A DNA stretch of 64,000 nucleotides from Palsa-504 sp963742795 (GTDB lineage Bacteria > Actinomycetota > Actinomycetes > Streptosporangiales > Streptosporangiaceae): contig CAVUNL010000009.1 in assembly GCA_963742795.1 (NCBI GenBank), forward strand, positions 114,305 through 178,304, in the 5' to 3' direction. Below are positions 36,701 to 46,390 of this stretch, piece after piece. The translations under genes and the position numbers were made by a program. Each line of letters opens with the position of its first letter. The stretch's first letter is position 1. The notes beneath the pieces are model-generated. The model had not been told where the DNA came from. It did no database searches and saw only the letters and a list, made by a program, of their open reading frames with translations.

Positions 36701-39700
36701 GTGAGGGGTCGCCGTTCCCGTTGCCAGCCGGGTCGTAGCCGGGCGGCGTTGCGGCGCCGGTGACCTCAAGGAACAGCGAGTCACCGGCACGGCCGAGGAA
36801 GGTCAGCCCGGGCGCCTGGTCGATGGCGACGTACCCGGTGGACCGGCGGGGCTGCATGAACTCACCGTTGTGCACGCGGCACCACGCGAGGCGGACGGCC
36901 GGGCCCGGCTGCCACTTGGCGAGCAGGGCGGGCACGACGTTCTCGTTGTCCCATTCGGCCGACTGCTGCTGGAACTGGTCGTAGTAGGAGTCCTGGAAGC
37001 CGAACTGATAGGTGCCCGTGAAGCTGGCGTCGCCGTTGCCCGAGGAGTCGGTGTCTTCGGTGTAGGTGTACACCTTCGAGTCGATGAGCCAGAAGTAGTA
37101 CTCGTCCATTTCCGCAGGATGCTCGCAGCCGCATTCACGGCAGCACGCGCTGCGCGGCTCCTCGCCGTGTGGCGCGAAGCCGAGCGCAGCGGGCGGTGCC
37201 CCCGCCGCCGCGACGCGCACGAACTGCGTGCCGAGCTTGATCGCCGATTCCATCCAGAGCGGCAGCGATTGGGGCTGCGTGCCGCCCGATGCTGCCGTCG
37301 TCGCGAGCGACTGGAGAGTGACGTCGCCGGTGCCGGTGCCTGTCGCGATCGTGCCCAACGCGGTCGGGGCAGCAACCTGCACGGGTGTGCCGGGCGTGCC
37401 GGGCGTGCCGCCGGCCGTGCCGCTCTGCGTCTGTGTGCCGGCCGTCCCGGAGGATCCAGACTGGTTGTCGCCCCCCGTTCCGGTGCCGGATGCGCTCGGC
37501 TGAGGGACGACCGCCACCCAGCTCGGCTGGGCGGCGTACTCCGGTCGGCCGAGCATGGTGAGCCCCTCCGGCGCCTGCGGCAGCGCGTGGAGTTCGGATG
37601 GCGCCTGGCGCTGCAAGAGCTCAGGAGTGCACTCCGGGGCATGGACATCGCCCGGCCACCAGTCCAGGCCCCCTGGCGCGGCCAGGGTCAGGGCCGAAGC
37701 GCGCAGCCGTGACTCGAGGAACTGGAAGGCCTTGATCCGGCGGGCCTTGCGCAGTTCGTCCCACTCGATCCAGTTCTCCCGGTACAGTTCACGGCGCCGG
37801 GCTCGTTCCCAGGTCCGGTACGTCTCGAACCGGCTGTCCCAGAGCCGGGCGAAGTCCCTCGTCACCTTCCAGCCCGGCTCCAGCCCGAGCCTGCTCCGCC
37901 GGATGAATGACTGCGCAGCGGTGATGGCCTCCTCGATCCGGCTCGCCTTCTCCCGCAGGCCGGCCTCGACGTCGATCAGGAGAAGGTCGCTCAGGTCGGC
38001 GGGCTTGGTGGCGTACAGGTCAAGCTGCCAGGGCAGCGGTACGCGGTTCATGCGACACAGGTAGGCGATTAGGGCCCGGCGGCCGCGCTCCCGCAGCTGA
38101 TCGTTGATGCGCCGCAGGTCCTCATAGCGGCACGGCAGTGAGTTCTCCAGGCAGCCGTCGGTGACGAACGCTACGAGGTTCGCGTTTCCCGTCTGAGTCT
38201 CGCCTGGTAGCCCATTGCTGGGATCGTCGCAGGCCCACAGGTCCGGCCGCGCCGCCTCGATCTCTCCGGCCGCGAAACGACGCTGCGCGGCCGTGAGCCA
38301 GCGATCGGCGTGCCACGCCCGCAGGGTCCACCGGTCATCGGACAGGTCGGCGCTGGTCACCTCGTACACGGCGGAACCGTGGCCCTGGAAGTAGCGCAGG
38401 TCGAGTTGCCAGTGCCTGGCGTCCGCCGCTAGCTGGCGGAGCAGGTAGGCCGGATGGGCCGGCTGCTTCTCCTGCGCCTCGTCGAACAGGTGCCACAACC
38501 AGCGGCCGCTCCGCCGGTGCACGTCCTCGCGCGCCGCGGCGTAGTCGAACAGCCGCTCCCACCAGTCGAACATCGCCTGGACCCGCTGCGGGCTGGGAGC
38601 GGTGCGCTGGTCCGTGCCGGAGGCCGGGGCCCAGTAGTCATCGAGGAGCGGAAGGAAATCGAAGTCGAGGTTCGCGGCATGCTGCGTGAACGCTCCGGTG
38701 GTGCCGAAGTAGCCGACGCCGGCGAAAAGCTGCGACTGCGCGAGCATGTACCCGAGCTCGGACGTGCCGTGCGGCTCTGGCTTGGCCGACAGGCCGAGCC
38801 TGCGGCAGAACAGCGCTGCCTTGAAGGCACGCTGGTACGTCCGTCGGATATCGCGCAGTGAGCTCGTGTACAGGCCGCCCAGGTATGCCGCTGCCCCCGC
38901 CGCGAGCCCGTCGATCTCGGTCGGCGGCTGGTCCTTGCGGACCGAGAACAGCGCGGTGTGCGGGATGACGGTGCGGTGCCCTTCGCTGTCGGGCCCGCAG
39001 TACTTCACCTGGAAGCCCGTGTGCTGAGGCCGGAGCTCTTCGTCATGGCCGAAATCCGGACCGGGCTGGATCAGCTCGGCCGTTACTTCGTACGCGCCCC
39101 GCTTCAGCGGCAAAGCGGTGGCGGGATGCTCTTCCTCGCTGGGCCAGTGGTGACTGAGGATTACCCAGGCGCGCTGGCCGCGGCGCAGGGTGACCCGCCA
39201 CTGGCGATGCTCGGCCGCGACCAGGTCGGGCCGGTCATCGCCGGGTGTCGGCGCGCCGGCCCAGAACTCGTAGGTGCCCTCGTGCTCGATCAGCAACGCC
39301 CCGGACCATGTCGCGGAGAATCCCTGCGCGCCGCCGAGCCAGGTGCCGTCCGAGTCCCTCATCAGGAACCCGTTGTGAACGCTCGCGAATTGCATCTGCT
39401 GCGTGGTCAGCGTGGCGGTGACGCTCGGCAGCACCGTCGGAACGGGACAGTTCTCGCGATCTCGCTCATCCCCGAATCCGGCGAGTCCCGCCGTGTAGTC
39501 ACGCCACGCGACTGCACCTCCAGCCGGGGTGTACTCGACCCTGAGGCCGGTGCCAGTCAGGCCCAACAGCGCGGCAAGCGCGCCACCACGAGGCAGGGTC
39601 CAGGTCAGCTGGGGTGGTGTACCCGAATTGTCTTCCCAGCTTCCGCTGGCCGCGTTCTCGTCGGCGGCGAGCGCCCGGAGGATCAGCTCGGCTTCACCGG

Positions 39701-42700
39701 CCTCGTCCGCGGCGGGCTCACCGGTCACGGCTGTGACGTGACCCGCCAGGTGTGAAGCGATGAGCTCGCGGCGGTGCCGGCAGGCCAGGAAATGACGGCG
39801 GAAGTAGGCGAAGCGGCGTGCCTCGTCCGGCTCCTCGATCAATATCCGCTGGGCGGCGGCGAAGTCAGGGAACAGCAGCGCGAAGCCCGCGATCATGGCG
39901 CGCGGCTGGAAGAACAGATCCTGCACGGCCTGCTGCTCACCGGGAGTGAGGTCGTGGACCTGGGTCAGCTTGGTCATGACCGCCCGGTCGCTGAGCGGGA
40001 TGCAGGCGGACAGTTCGCCGGCGACGGGGTCGTACTGCAGCGGCCCGTCGGGCGGGTCGTTCCACATCGAAGGCGTGCTCGCCACGCTGCTCACGAAACG
40101 GGCCGCCGACGGCGTGCCTGCCTGGCCTGCGGACCTGGCCAGGACACCGGGAAAGAAGTGCTGGGCCAGAGTCGTGACATCGCCAGCCGCGAACCCGAAC
40201 TCGGTCTGCAGCACCATATCGATGCGCCGCCACGGCCAGTCGTCGGCTTCGCCCTGGCCGTCGTCTGCATCGTCGGATCCGGCCTCGGCGTCCAGCAGCT
40301 CACGACGAAGGCGCCACAGCCCGTGCTCGGGCTCGTCATCGGGCAGCCCGAGCGGCGCGTCCAGCGCCTCGTTCTCGCCCTGCAGGGGGAACGGGTCGTC
40401 CCCGTCCAGATGCGGGTCCGCGGTGAACAGGTAGATCAGCTCGCCGACGGTGAAGCGCGAGGCGTAGACCTTGGACAGGACCTCGGCGAATCGCAGCGTG
40501 TTCGTCGGGAGCGAGTGCCACGATCCGATGGCGGAGTCGGGATCGAACCCGGCCAGCCGGGACAGCGGGTCCAGGTTCGCGGTCAGGAGCTTTACGAAGT
40601 CCGGCGAGCGGCGATCACGGCCGTGACGTCGCTGCGCGTGCTGCTCGACCCGGGTGATCAGCTGCCGCACCGCCCACGACCATGGAGCTGGAGCCGTGGT
40701 CGGGTCAACCCACAGCGCCAGCAGCTGCGTCCGGAATTCATCGACTGCGTCCGGCGCGACCAGGGTGGCGGGATCGGCCAGGGCCAGCCCGAAATCGTCT
40801 CGGAGCATCTGGAACGCGGCGAGCTGCCGGATGAAGTCGGGGTTGACCGCGTCGGCCGTCTGCAGCTTCAGGACGTCGCAGATATCGCGCAGCTCCGCGA
40901 AGGAGTACCCGCTGTGGCAGGACTCGCGCAGCTTACGCCCGAGCCGGACGAAGACCAGTAGCTCGGCTAGATCCTGTTGCTGCTGCCCTTCGGGGAACTG
41001 CAGCCACAGGCTCTCCGGGCAGCACGGTTCGCACTCCGGGAAGTCACCGCCGCTCCCGCCCCCACCGTTGCCCTTGCCGTTGCCGCCCTCGCCGTTAGTG
41101 GTTCCGTTGTCGTTCTGGGCATCGGTCGTGCCGCACTGGAACGGGACGAAGCCCGACTTCCAGAGCTCGTAGAACTCGCAGTAGCTCAGACAGCTGTCGG
41201 CGAGGAACTGCGGCAGCGTGACCGCGAGCCGTGACTCGACCGGAGCGGTATTGACAGCAGCCGAGGGCGGTGCCGATCCCGCGCAGGGCGGCGCGGCGGC
41301 GCCGTGGAACAGGGTCGTGTACTCCTCTGGCGTGATGCCGAGGTACTCGATGGCGGTGTCAATGCGTACCGGGTAGCGCCAGAGCCACGACTGGAATCCG
41401 GCCGGCTCGTGCGTCGGGTCGAGCACGAACTCGGTGATGCACCGGCGGAATGTCCGCATCTCCTCGAACCGGCTGCTGCCTAGTTCGCCGAGGTAGGTCC
41501 TGGAGACGTCAAGCGCTTGCGAGTAGGGCAGCGCACACGACGAGAAGTCGCGCTTCAGGTTGTTGAACGCGGCCGGTTCGACCGAGGCGTTGGCCTGGTC
41601 AGGGGTCGCAGGCGTGGAGTGTTCCGGTAGCGCCGCCAGGAGGCACGCCGGGTCGTGGCGGCGCGCCGGACCATCATCGGCGCAGGGTTCGTCCCCGGGG
41701 TCGGCATTATCGCCCACGGCGAGCGCGTAGCCGGCCAGGACATCTTCTGCGGTGCTGTACACGGGCGTGGTCGTCGTGCCTAGGTATTCCAGGCACTCGT
41801 TGACCAGGTCGATCAGCGGTAGCGGGGTCTCGAGGTTGGCGCAGCTGGCCACGAGATCCCCGAGCGGCCTGCGGCGCTGGGTCAGCATCGTGCCCAGCGT
41901 CGTGCCCGAGCCTGCCAGGTCGTCGCAGGTTGACCCGGGGGTGAGGGTCAGCATCTCCTGCAGGTAGGCGATCGGTCCGGTCGGCGAGAGGCACGGCGGC
42001 GGGATGCAGTCGACCAGCGAGCCGTCTGGGTTGACCGGCTGGAAGCCCGGCGCTGGCTGCCCGCCCGTCGGCGCTGCGGGCGTGCCCGCGTTCGCGTACA
42101 GCGCCGCATAACTGTCGTAGGCCACGGTGCCGACGAGGGACTGCTGGAAGTCCGCTTCGGACAGGGCCAAGATGTCGGCCGCGCGCCGGTAGCCGCGGGC
42201 GTATAGGGCCTCCATGACCGAGAAGGCGAAGCTGACCGGGTACGGCAGCGATCCCATGGTCGGCGTGGGGTCGGGTATGCCCTTGGCGATCTCCCACAGT
42301 TCGTTGATCGTCGTCATCGCCTGGACCAGCCAGGCTTGCGCGGCATCGTCGCCAGGGAACACATCCTGGGCGGCATTGGCGAGGCCGGTTGGGTCCAGGG
42401 GTGCGCTGCCGAAGGCGAAGCTGCTGGAGATATCGCCTGCGGCCAGCTTGATGGGGTCATACGCGGGTCCGAAGGTCGGCGCCGAGCCGGCCTGCGGCAG
42501 CGCCGCCGCGGTGGCGGCGGTCGAAACCGTGAAGAACTGCTGGACCGCCCGGACGAAAGCCCGGACGCGCGCGGCGACGTAACCTGCCTGCGGGGTGGTC
42601 GGCCCGCCGGACGCGCCGGCCGCGACCGGCTGGGTGAACGGCGGCAGCCACTGAGGGTAGCCAGGCTGCGCGAAAAAGCCCGTCCACTGGCCCGCCGTGA

Positions 42701-45700
42701 CCTGCTTGAGCGTCGCGATCGTGGGGCTAGCCGTAGCCGGCGAGGTTGTACCGGGTAGCCACGCGCGGATTTGGTCGGCGAGCGTGCTGGGGAGAAACGC
42801 GAACGTGATGTCCGCGTCCGCCTGAACATCGGCCATGGCCGCCGCGGCCGCGTTGAGCGTGACAGTGGTGGGGGTAACAGCCTGAGCGAAGGCACCCGCG
42901 GGGATGCCAGTGCCGATGACCGACATGCCGACGCTGATACCGCCGGTGCCGCCGAAGGTTAGCTCCCCGGTGGCAGACGAGTAGTTGGTAGCCGTGGCAG
43001 TCACGGTGGGGAGCGGACTGTCGGCGGCCAGGGCGAAGGTAACGGCGCAGTCCTGGGGCAGGGGCGGCGTGATAACCGTGCTGAGCGTGACGGTCGTCGC
43101 GGTCACGTCCCATACAATCGTGCCGCTCGGGATGTAGTCCCACACAGTCGTGCCGGTCGGGATGTATTTGCCGGAGGCGGACATACCGACGCTGATACCG
43201 GTAGTCGCGGCGAAGGTTAGCAGCGAGCCCGCGGATGATTCAGTCGTACTGGCCGTGACGGCCGACAGCGATGAACCGGGAGCAATGACGAAGGTTATGG
43301 TTGCGCCGGCCTCGACGTTCGCCCCGGCACTGAGGACCACGCCGGTGGGCGTGACGTCTGTCACGGTCGTGGCAGGCGCGATACCTGCGCCGAGGACGGT
43401 CATGCCAGCGCTGATTCCCGTCGTCGCGTCGAGAGACAGTGCCGTCTGGCCAGACTGGCTTGCGCTAGCCGTGGCCGTCACCGGCGCGGTAGCGAGGTTG
43501 AACACGAGGACCGTGGAGGTCGTGACGTCCGTGACGGCCGCGCTGAGTGTTACGCTGGCCGATCCGTCGGAATTGAAGGTCACGCTCTGGACCGTGGTGC
43601 CGGCGGTGATCCCCGGCCCGCTGACGGGCATCCCCGCCCCGATCCCGATCCCCGGCCCGAAGGTCAGCGACGAGCCTGAACTGGCATCAGCGGTGGGGCT
43701 GGCCGCAAACGGCGGGATGACGTAGGCCTGCGTCAGCGCGTCCAGGTCGAGGTCCAGGTATCCCTCTGTGTCCTGGGCCAGCGTCTGCGACCAGATCGTG
43801 AAGTCGTTGTTCTGGTAGCCCGGCGGCGGATTCTGGCTGCCCGAGGGATCCGTGGCGTTAAGCCAGTCGCTGACCAGCGCCGCCAGCGGGCTGCTGGCCA
43901 GGACCGTGACAGCCGGGCTGGGCGACGTGGCAGGCACCGCCAGGGCGGTTAGCCTTCGTGCGGCCTGGAAGGACGTGATCGCAGGCAGGTTCTGGAGGGC
44001 CGGGTCGGAAAAGCCTTCCGCGTCCGTGATCACTCCGGCATCCTCCGCCGCGGCGAACTGCTGGCGCAGCCGCTCGACGGCGTCGCCCGTGGCCAGTCGC
44101 AAACGCTGTGCTACCGTGCTCGCCTTGTCCAGGCCCGCCCCCAACGCGTAGAAGAATGCAGCCGGGACCCCGAAACTTAGCCCGCTTGGCCCGCCCGCAC
44201 CGAGCCCGCTGAGGAGAATCTCGCTTTCGACGGCCGAGGCGAACGAGGCGGAGGGGTCTACGGGGAATTCGAGCAGCGCGGTCGGCGCGCTGGCGCTGAT
44301 CTGCTCGCAGGCCAGCGCCGCTGAGGCCGCGGCAACGAACTTGGTGAGCCGCTCGGCGCTCGCGTTCCGCGTCGCGTAGAAGCTGTTCAGGGCCCCCTCG
44401 AACTTCTGGCGGTCCATCTCCAGGGGGTTGGTGGTGCTGGGAGGGCTGCTGCTGCCCGAGGAGGTCGTGCCGGGGCCGCCGCCGCCGGGGTTGGGCGGAT
44501 TGGTGTACAGGGACTCGATGGGATCCGGGGGAACCGGCAGGTCGTTCTGATAGCTCCAGACGATGTCGTAGGCGATGCGCGTACACCAGGCGGTCTGATT
44601 GATCAGGTCGGCGGCGCTCGTCACGCCCGTGATCTTGTCGTAGTTCAGCGCGGACTCGATGGCCTGCAGAAGAGCTTGGAACGGCGGGGCGGACCCGTCT
44701 GGCGGTATCACGAGCGAAACCGTGCTGGCGCCGGGCGTGGGCGGGACCACCAGGTACAGGCTCGTATCGGTCGCGGGAATCTGCTGGTACAAGGAGGTCA
44801 GGTCTGACGAGCCAGTGTCAGCGGGCAGTACCTGCACGTTGTAATACGTGCTGGTCTCCGGGATGATCTCCGTGCCGCGAGTCGCCTGGATCTTGACGTC
44901 GAGATAGTTGAGCGGCGTCTCCGTCAGCTGAATGACCGCCGTGGCCACGGCCGCGGGAATGACGGCGGGCACCGTGATGCTGAAACCATCCCAATTCCAC
45001 GAGATGGGGACCGTCTCGGTGTGCTGGACGATGCCGTTACTCAGGGGGAAGACCAACGTGATGGTCGGGTCGGTGGTCGGCCATGGGTTCTCGAGCGCCG
45101 GGGAGATCACGAGCGTGGTATCCGTGGCCTGCGTCACGATGGTACCGTCCGCCACCAGGTGGGGGATCGGGCTCAGCAACGCGCCGACCGGGATCCCCTT
45201 AGTCCCGCCGGACGGGAAGTTCAGTGTGTTCGGCGTCCTCCAGCCTGATTTGGGCTTGGCCGGGCTGGCCGACGTCGGCTGGCAGGTGAAGGCCGCATAC
45301 GGAGCCTGCAGTGTGAAGGTGACCGAGCCCGGCGACGACGCCGAGCCCGTGATCGGATTCGAGATCATGACGGTCGTCGGCGTGACCGCGACAACGATCG
45401 TATTTGCGGCTATTGACGGTCCCGTGACCGCCATTCCGATCGTGACGCCTGCGGTATTCGCAAAGCTGAGGATCACGTACTGACCGCTCGCGTCCTTCTG
45501 GGCCCCGGTGGCCGGCAACGCAAAGGATGGGCCGGGCCCCGAGGGTGTGGTGCCCGTTCCCGGCAACTGGCCGACGAATGTCACAACCGTCCCGGCGGGC
45601 ACGAAGTTCGGCAGGGGAGCGCTCAACTGCACACTGCCCGGCTTGACCTCCGTTACTTGGATGTTGCTGAGCCCGGGGATGGTCGTCTGATCCGCGCTAT

Positions 45701-46004
45701 AGACGTACGACCCGACCGAGATGCCGTTCGTCGAGTCGAACTGCAGGGTCTTGCCGTTGTCGTTCTTGGACACGTAGGCCGTGGCAGCCGACGTGGCCTC
45801 GGTTGCGTAGGACAGATACGTCCCAGCGCCGGGCGGCCACTGGAGCACCGTCAGCGGCGAGGCGTAAGCAAGCCCGCTGATCGGATCGCCGGGGGGGTTA
45901 GCGTCCAGAACTTGCAGGGTCAGATTGTCGAGGTAGGTGGCGAAAGTTGCGCCGTCGACGGGTGAGTCCGGAACCAGCCGAATTACTACGTACGGATAGG
46001 CCAT
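33720..46004 (-). CDS. Giant Tc toxin A subunit (TcA, pore/translocation component)
   Basis: 4,094 aa against about 2,500 for typical TcA proteins. From the N-terminus: three degenerate beta repeats (about 75-320), a helical part (about 480-740), four more beta repeats (about 765-1070), VRP1-like and Tc core helical regions (about 1380-2050; SYCEFYELWKSGFVPF), a PA14-like insert (about 2225-2250; GALLIEHEGTYEFWAG), a neuraminidase-like segment (about 2635-2780; ITAAQSFIRRSRLGLEPGWK, ENWIEWDELRK), the long channel-forming helices (about 3535-3740) and a TcB-binding C-terminus (about 3870-4094; FELSFRDERYLPFEFRGAA). TcA pentamers bind host cells and inject the TcB-TcC cargo. There is no signal peptide. 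Oddities are a poly-Thr stretch and three Cys clusters. The ATG follows AGGGAC. TcB-TcC is directly downstream, so the two form one operon. Confidence 0.88.
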   Translation of the reverse strand: MAYPYVVIRLVPDSPVDGATFATYLDNLTLQVLDANPPGDPISGLAYASPLTVLQWPPGAGTYLSYATEATSAATAYVSKNDNGKTLQFDSTNGISVGSYVYSADQTTIPGLSNIQVTEVKPGSVQLSAPLPNFVPAGTVVTFVGQLPGTGTTPSGPGPSFALPATGAQKDASGQYVILSFANTAGVTIGMAVTGPSIAANTIVVAVTPTTVMISNPITGSASSPGSVTFTLQAPYAAFTCQPTSASPAKPKSGWRTPNTLNFPSGGTKGIPVGALLSPIPHLVADGTIVTQATDTTLVISPALENPWPTTDPTITLVFPLSNGIVQHTETVPISWNWDGFSITVPAVIPAAVATAVIQLTETPLNYLDVKIQATRGTEIIPETSTYYNVQVLPADTGSSDLTSLYQQIPATDTSLYLVVPPTPGASTVSLVIPPDGSAPPFQALLQAIESALNYDKITGVTSAADLINQTAWCTRIAYDIVWSYQNDLPVPPDPIESLYTNPPNPGGGGPGTTSSGSSSPPSTTNPLEMDRQKFEGALNSFYATRNASAERLTKFVAAASAALACEQISASAPTALLEFPVDPSASFASAVESEILLSGLGAGGPSGLSFGVPAAFFYALGAGLDKASTVAQRLRLATGDAVERLRQQFAAAEDAGVITDAEGFSDPALQNLPAITSFQAARRLTALAVPATSPSPAVTVLASSPLAALVSDWLNATDPSGSQNPPPGYQNNDFTIWSQTLAQDTEGYLDLDLDALTQAYVIPPFAASPTADASSGSSLTFGPGIGIGAGMPVSGPGITAGTTVQSVTFNSDGSASVTLSAAVTDVTTSTVLVFNLATAPVTATASASQSGQTALSLDATTGISAGMTVLGAGIAPATTVTDVTPTGVVLSAGANVEAGATITFVIAPGSSLSAVTASTTESSAGSLLTFAATTGISVGMSASGKYIPTGTTVWDYIPSGTIVWDVTATTVTLSTVITPPLPQDCAVTFALAADSPLPTVTATATNYSSATGELTFGGTGGISVGMSVIGTGIPAGAFAQAVTPTTVTLNAAAAAMADVQADADITFAFLPSTLADQIRAWLPGTTSPATASPTIATLKQVTAGQWTGFFAQPGYPQWLPPFTQPVAAGASGGPTTPQAGYVAARVRAFVRAVQQFFTVSTAATAAALPQAGSAPTFGPAYDPIKLAAGDISSSFAFGSAPLDPTGLANAAQDVFPGDDAAQAWLVQAMTTINELWEIAKGIPDPTPTMGSLPYPVSFAFSVMEALYARGYRRAADILALSEADFQQSLVGTVAYDSYAALYANAGTPAAPTGGQPAPGFQPVNPDGSLVDCIPPPCLSPTGPIAYLQEMLTLTPGSTCDDLAGSGTTLGTMLTQRRRPLGDLVASCANLETPLPLIDLVNECLEYLGTTTTPVYSTAEDVLAGYALAVGDNADPGDEPCADDGPARRHDPACLLAALPEHSTPATPDQANASVEPAAFNNLKRDFSSCALPYSQALDVSRTYLGELGSSRFEEMRTFRRCITEFVLDPTHEPAGFQSWLWRYPVRIDTAIEYLGITPEEYTTLFHGAAAPPCAGSAPPSAAVNTAPVESRLAVTLPQFLADSCLSYCEFYELWKSGFVPFQCGTTDAQNDNGTTNGEGGNGKGNGGGGSGGDFPECEPCCPESLWLQFPEGQQQQDLAELLVFVRLGRKLRESCHSGYSFAELRDICDVLKLQTADAVNPDFIRQLAAFQMLRDDFGLALADPATLVAPDAVDEFRTQLLALWVDPTTAPAPWSWAVRQLITRVEQHAQRRHGRDRRSPDFVKLLTANLDPLSRLAGFDPDSAIGSWHSLPTNTLRFAEVLSKVYASRFTVGELIYLFTADPHLDGDDPFPLQGENEALDAPLGLPDDEPEHGLWRLRRELLDAEAGSDDADDGQGEADDWPWRRIDMVLQTEFGFAAGDVTTLAQHFFPGVLARSAGQAGTPSAARFVSSVASTPSMWNDPPDGPLQYDPVAGELSACIPLSDRAVMTKLTQVHDLTPGEQQAVQDLFFQPRAMIAGFALLFPDFAAAQRILIEEPDEARRFAYFRRHFLACRHRRELIASHLAGHVTAVTGEPAADEAGEAELILRALAADENAASGSWEDNSGTPPQLTWTLPRGGALAALLGLTGTGLRVEYTPAGGAVAWRDYTAGLAGFGDERDRENCPVPTVLPSVTATLTTQQMQFASVHNGFLMRDSDGTWLGGAQGFSATWSGALLIEHEGTYEFWAGAPTPGDDRPDLVAAEHRQWRVTLRRGQRAWVILSHHWPSEEEHPATALPLKRGAYEVTAELIQPGPDFGHDEELRPQHTGFQVKYCGPDSEGHRTVIPHTALFSVRKDQPPTEIDGLAAGAAAYLGGLYTSSLRDIRRTYQRAFKAALFCRRLGLSAKPEPHGTSELGYMLAQSQLFAGVGYFGTTGAFTQHAANLDFDFLPLLDDYWAPASGTDQRTAPSPQRVQAMFDWWERLFDYAAAREDVHRRSGRWLWHLFDEAQEKQPAHPAYLLRQLAADARHWQLDLRYFQGHGSAVYEVTSADLSDDRWTLRAWHADRWLTAAQRRFAAGEIEAARPDLWACDDPSNGLPGETQTGNANLVAFVTDGCLENSLPCRYEDLRRINDQLRERGRRALIAYLCRMNRVPLPWQLDLYATKPADLSDLLLIDVEAGLREKASRIEEAITAAQSFIRRSRLGLEPGWKVTRDFARLWDSRFETYRTWERARRRELYRENWIEWDELRKARRIKAFQFLESRLRASALTLAAPGGLDWWPGDVHAPECTPELLQRQAPSELHALPQAPEGLTMLGRPEYAAQPSWVAVVPQPSASGTGTGGDNQSGSSGTAGTQTQSGTAGGTPGTPGTPVQVAAPTALGTIATGTGTGDVTLQSLATTAASGGTQPQSLPLWMESAIKLGTQFVRVAAAGAPPAALGFAPHGEEPRSACCRECGCEHPAEMDEYYFWLIDSKVYTYTEDTDSSGNGDASFTGTYQFGFQDSYYDQFQQQSAEWDNENVVPALLAKWQPGPAVRLAWCRVHNGEFMQPRRSTGYVAIDQAPGLTFLGRAGDSLFLEVTGAATPPGYDPAGNGNGDPSPPGFRYDLPRDEAVALPQVLKPKTPSTSYPGGLPSYPFFAYYEPGARLFPASWFAPALAIADALRARCAHDLALRWYRRAFDPLQYDCTWVHCPNGTETTTTMTTTTATTTTTTTTGTATMPTGTTVGLEPDAVVRGGSTPSATPTDGTQPARPGGCCDATHVTEQGARNRAVTLLYCRTLVEAGDALMRCHRSPEAFQQARIMYDTAARITGVRPRSILLPESASPATVTDFVPAYAPLNPQLMDLYDVIADRLELVHRSVNAERIRNGRPGRDMPYFGDGRGQTAAVRCSCGGDCCDDEDLCCRPSPYRFLAQIPKAIELASRVREMAAAQLSAHEKGDAEYLASIHAEQEREMLALGIAIRQDEWRDADWQVQALQQTKDLSQAELLYYVNLYQNGLINNEIQNQDLTTNALAARTSANETEAEGEIMNLIPDPFVGAMSSGTSVPVGSKLAHVFEAVARIMQAVGDIFSTTAAMDLTQAGWERRAVEWLHQMQKLPIDIQKNELEILGAHRRRDKAMRELNNQQRQLEHASEVLDFLRDKFTAADLYLWLQRETLAVHRQMYLLAWHKAREAERCFNFDLGYTHRQFLPEEGWDNLHEGLMAGERLELALRRMETAYYDENRRELELTKHFSLRQDFPVAYMELRITGRCQISIEEWRFDLDYPGHYLRRTKDIAVTVPCVAGPYTGVHCRLTLLSSATRISPELRPPAQRCCCSGGREHDEYEPCLDDPRFVHEYDARESIATSSGQNDSGLFELSFRDERYLPFEFRGAAARMLIEVPFENNYFDPDTMTDFVLHHHHTARPGGPLLREAAARAARGRLPGDGLRFFDVRHDFPDAWPALRESAANGDRDGGRHRPRRLRLHFTAAMFPFVPGRPVRNIDRLTLVFAAPDAGPGRHHLVRFWRDDAEHDATAEVKCVASDGWPGYFQGTVDLRERPLGPLWDGRSATCTFEIPQEAGEIRNVFVLTSYDVAPRDKEPWSRTSPGLEG
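43108..43167 (+). repeat. 30-bp tandem duplication inside the TcA gene
   Basis: Two adjacent 30-bp units (43108-43137, 43138-43167) differ at only a few bases and encode the doubled peptide YIPTGTTVWD-YIPSGTIVWD within the sixth beta repeat. This is a local slippage or duplication product that keeps the frame. Confidence 0.8.
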
Positions 46005-46390
46005 TTCAGCGTCCCTGTTTCGTCGCCGTGATGGGATGGGCCAGCGGGTGCGGTGGCGTGCGTGCCGCTCTGCGGCAAGTCACGCGGCAGATTGCGGATA
46101 ACTCGTCGTGTGCGGGTCGGCGCTTGGGCATGGGGCGGTCTCCTAGGCGCATCGGATCCGTGTGCCCGGCGCGGCGACAAGCAGCCGTCGGCACACCGAA
46201 GGTCTCGCGATACGGAGAGCCCCCAAACGGCCCAAATACCTCCCAGACCACTGGTAAGTGAATTGTTACCGCCAGGCCATACAACGTTCCTTCCGCGACG
46301 TGACCCACAACGCCGGCCGGGTGCGGTTTACCCCCACCGGTGTCGCGATGTTTCTCGGGCGGGGCCGTCGGTTTGTCAGACCCGAGCGTG
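46005..46390 (-). other. Upstream region of the Tc toxin operon
   Basis: No gene is supported; overlapping frames on both strands are Arg-rich shadows. The TcA ribosome site AGGGACGCTGAA lies at the left edge. The toxin promoter should be here, but I could not identify -35/-10 boxes with confidence. Confidence 0.4.

Noticed and set aside
35103..36704. 533-aa plus-strand ORF (and 33960-35099, 39774-40961)
   Set aside because: Antisense to TcA; no domain support.
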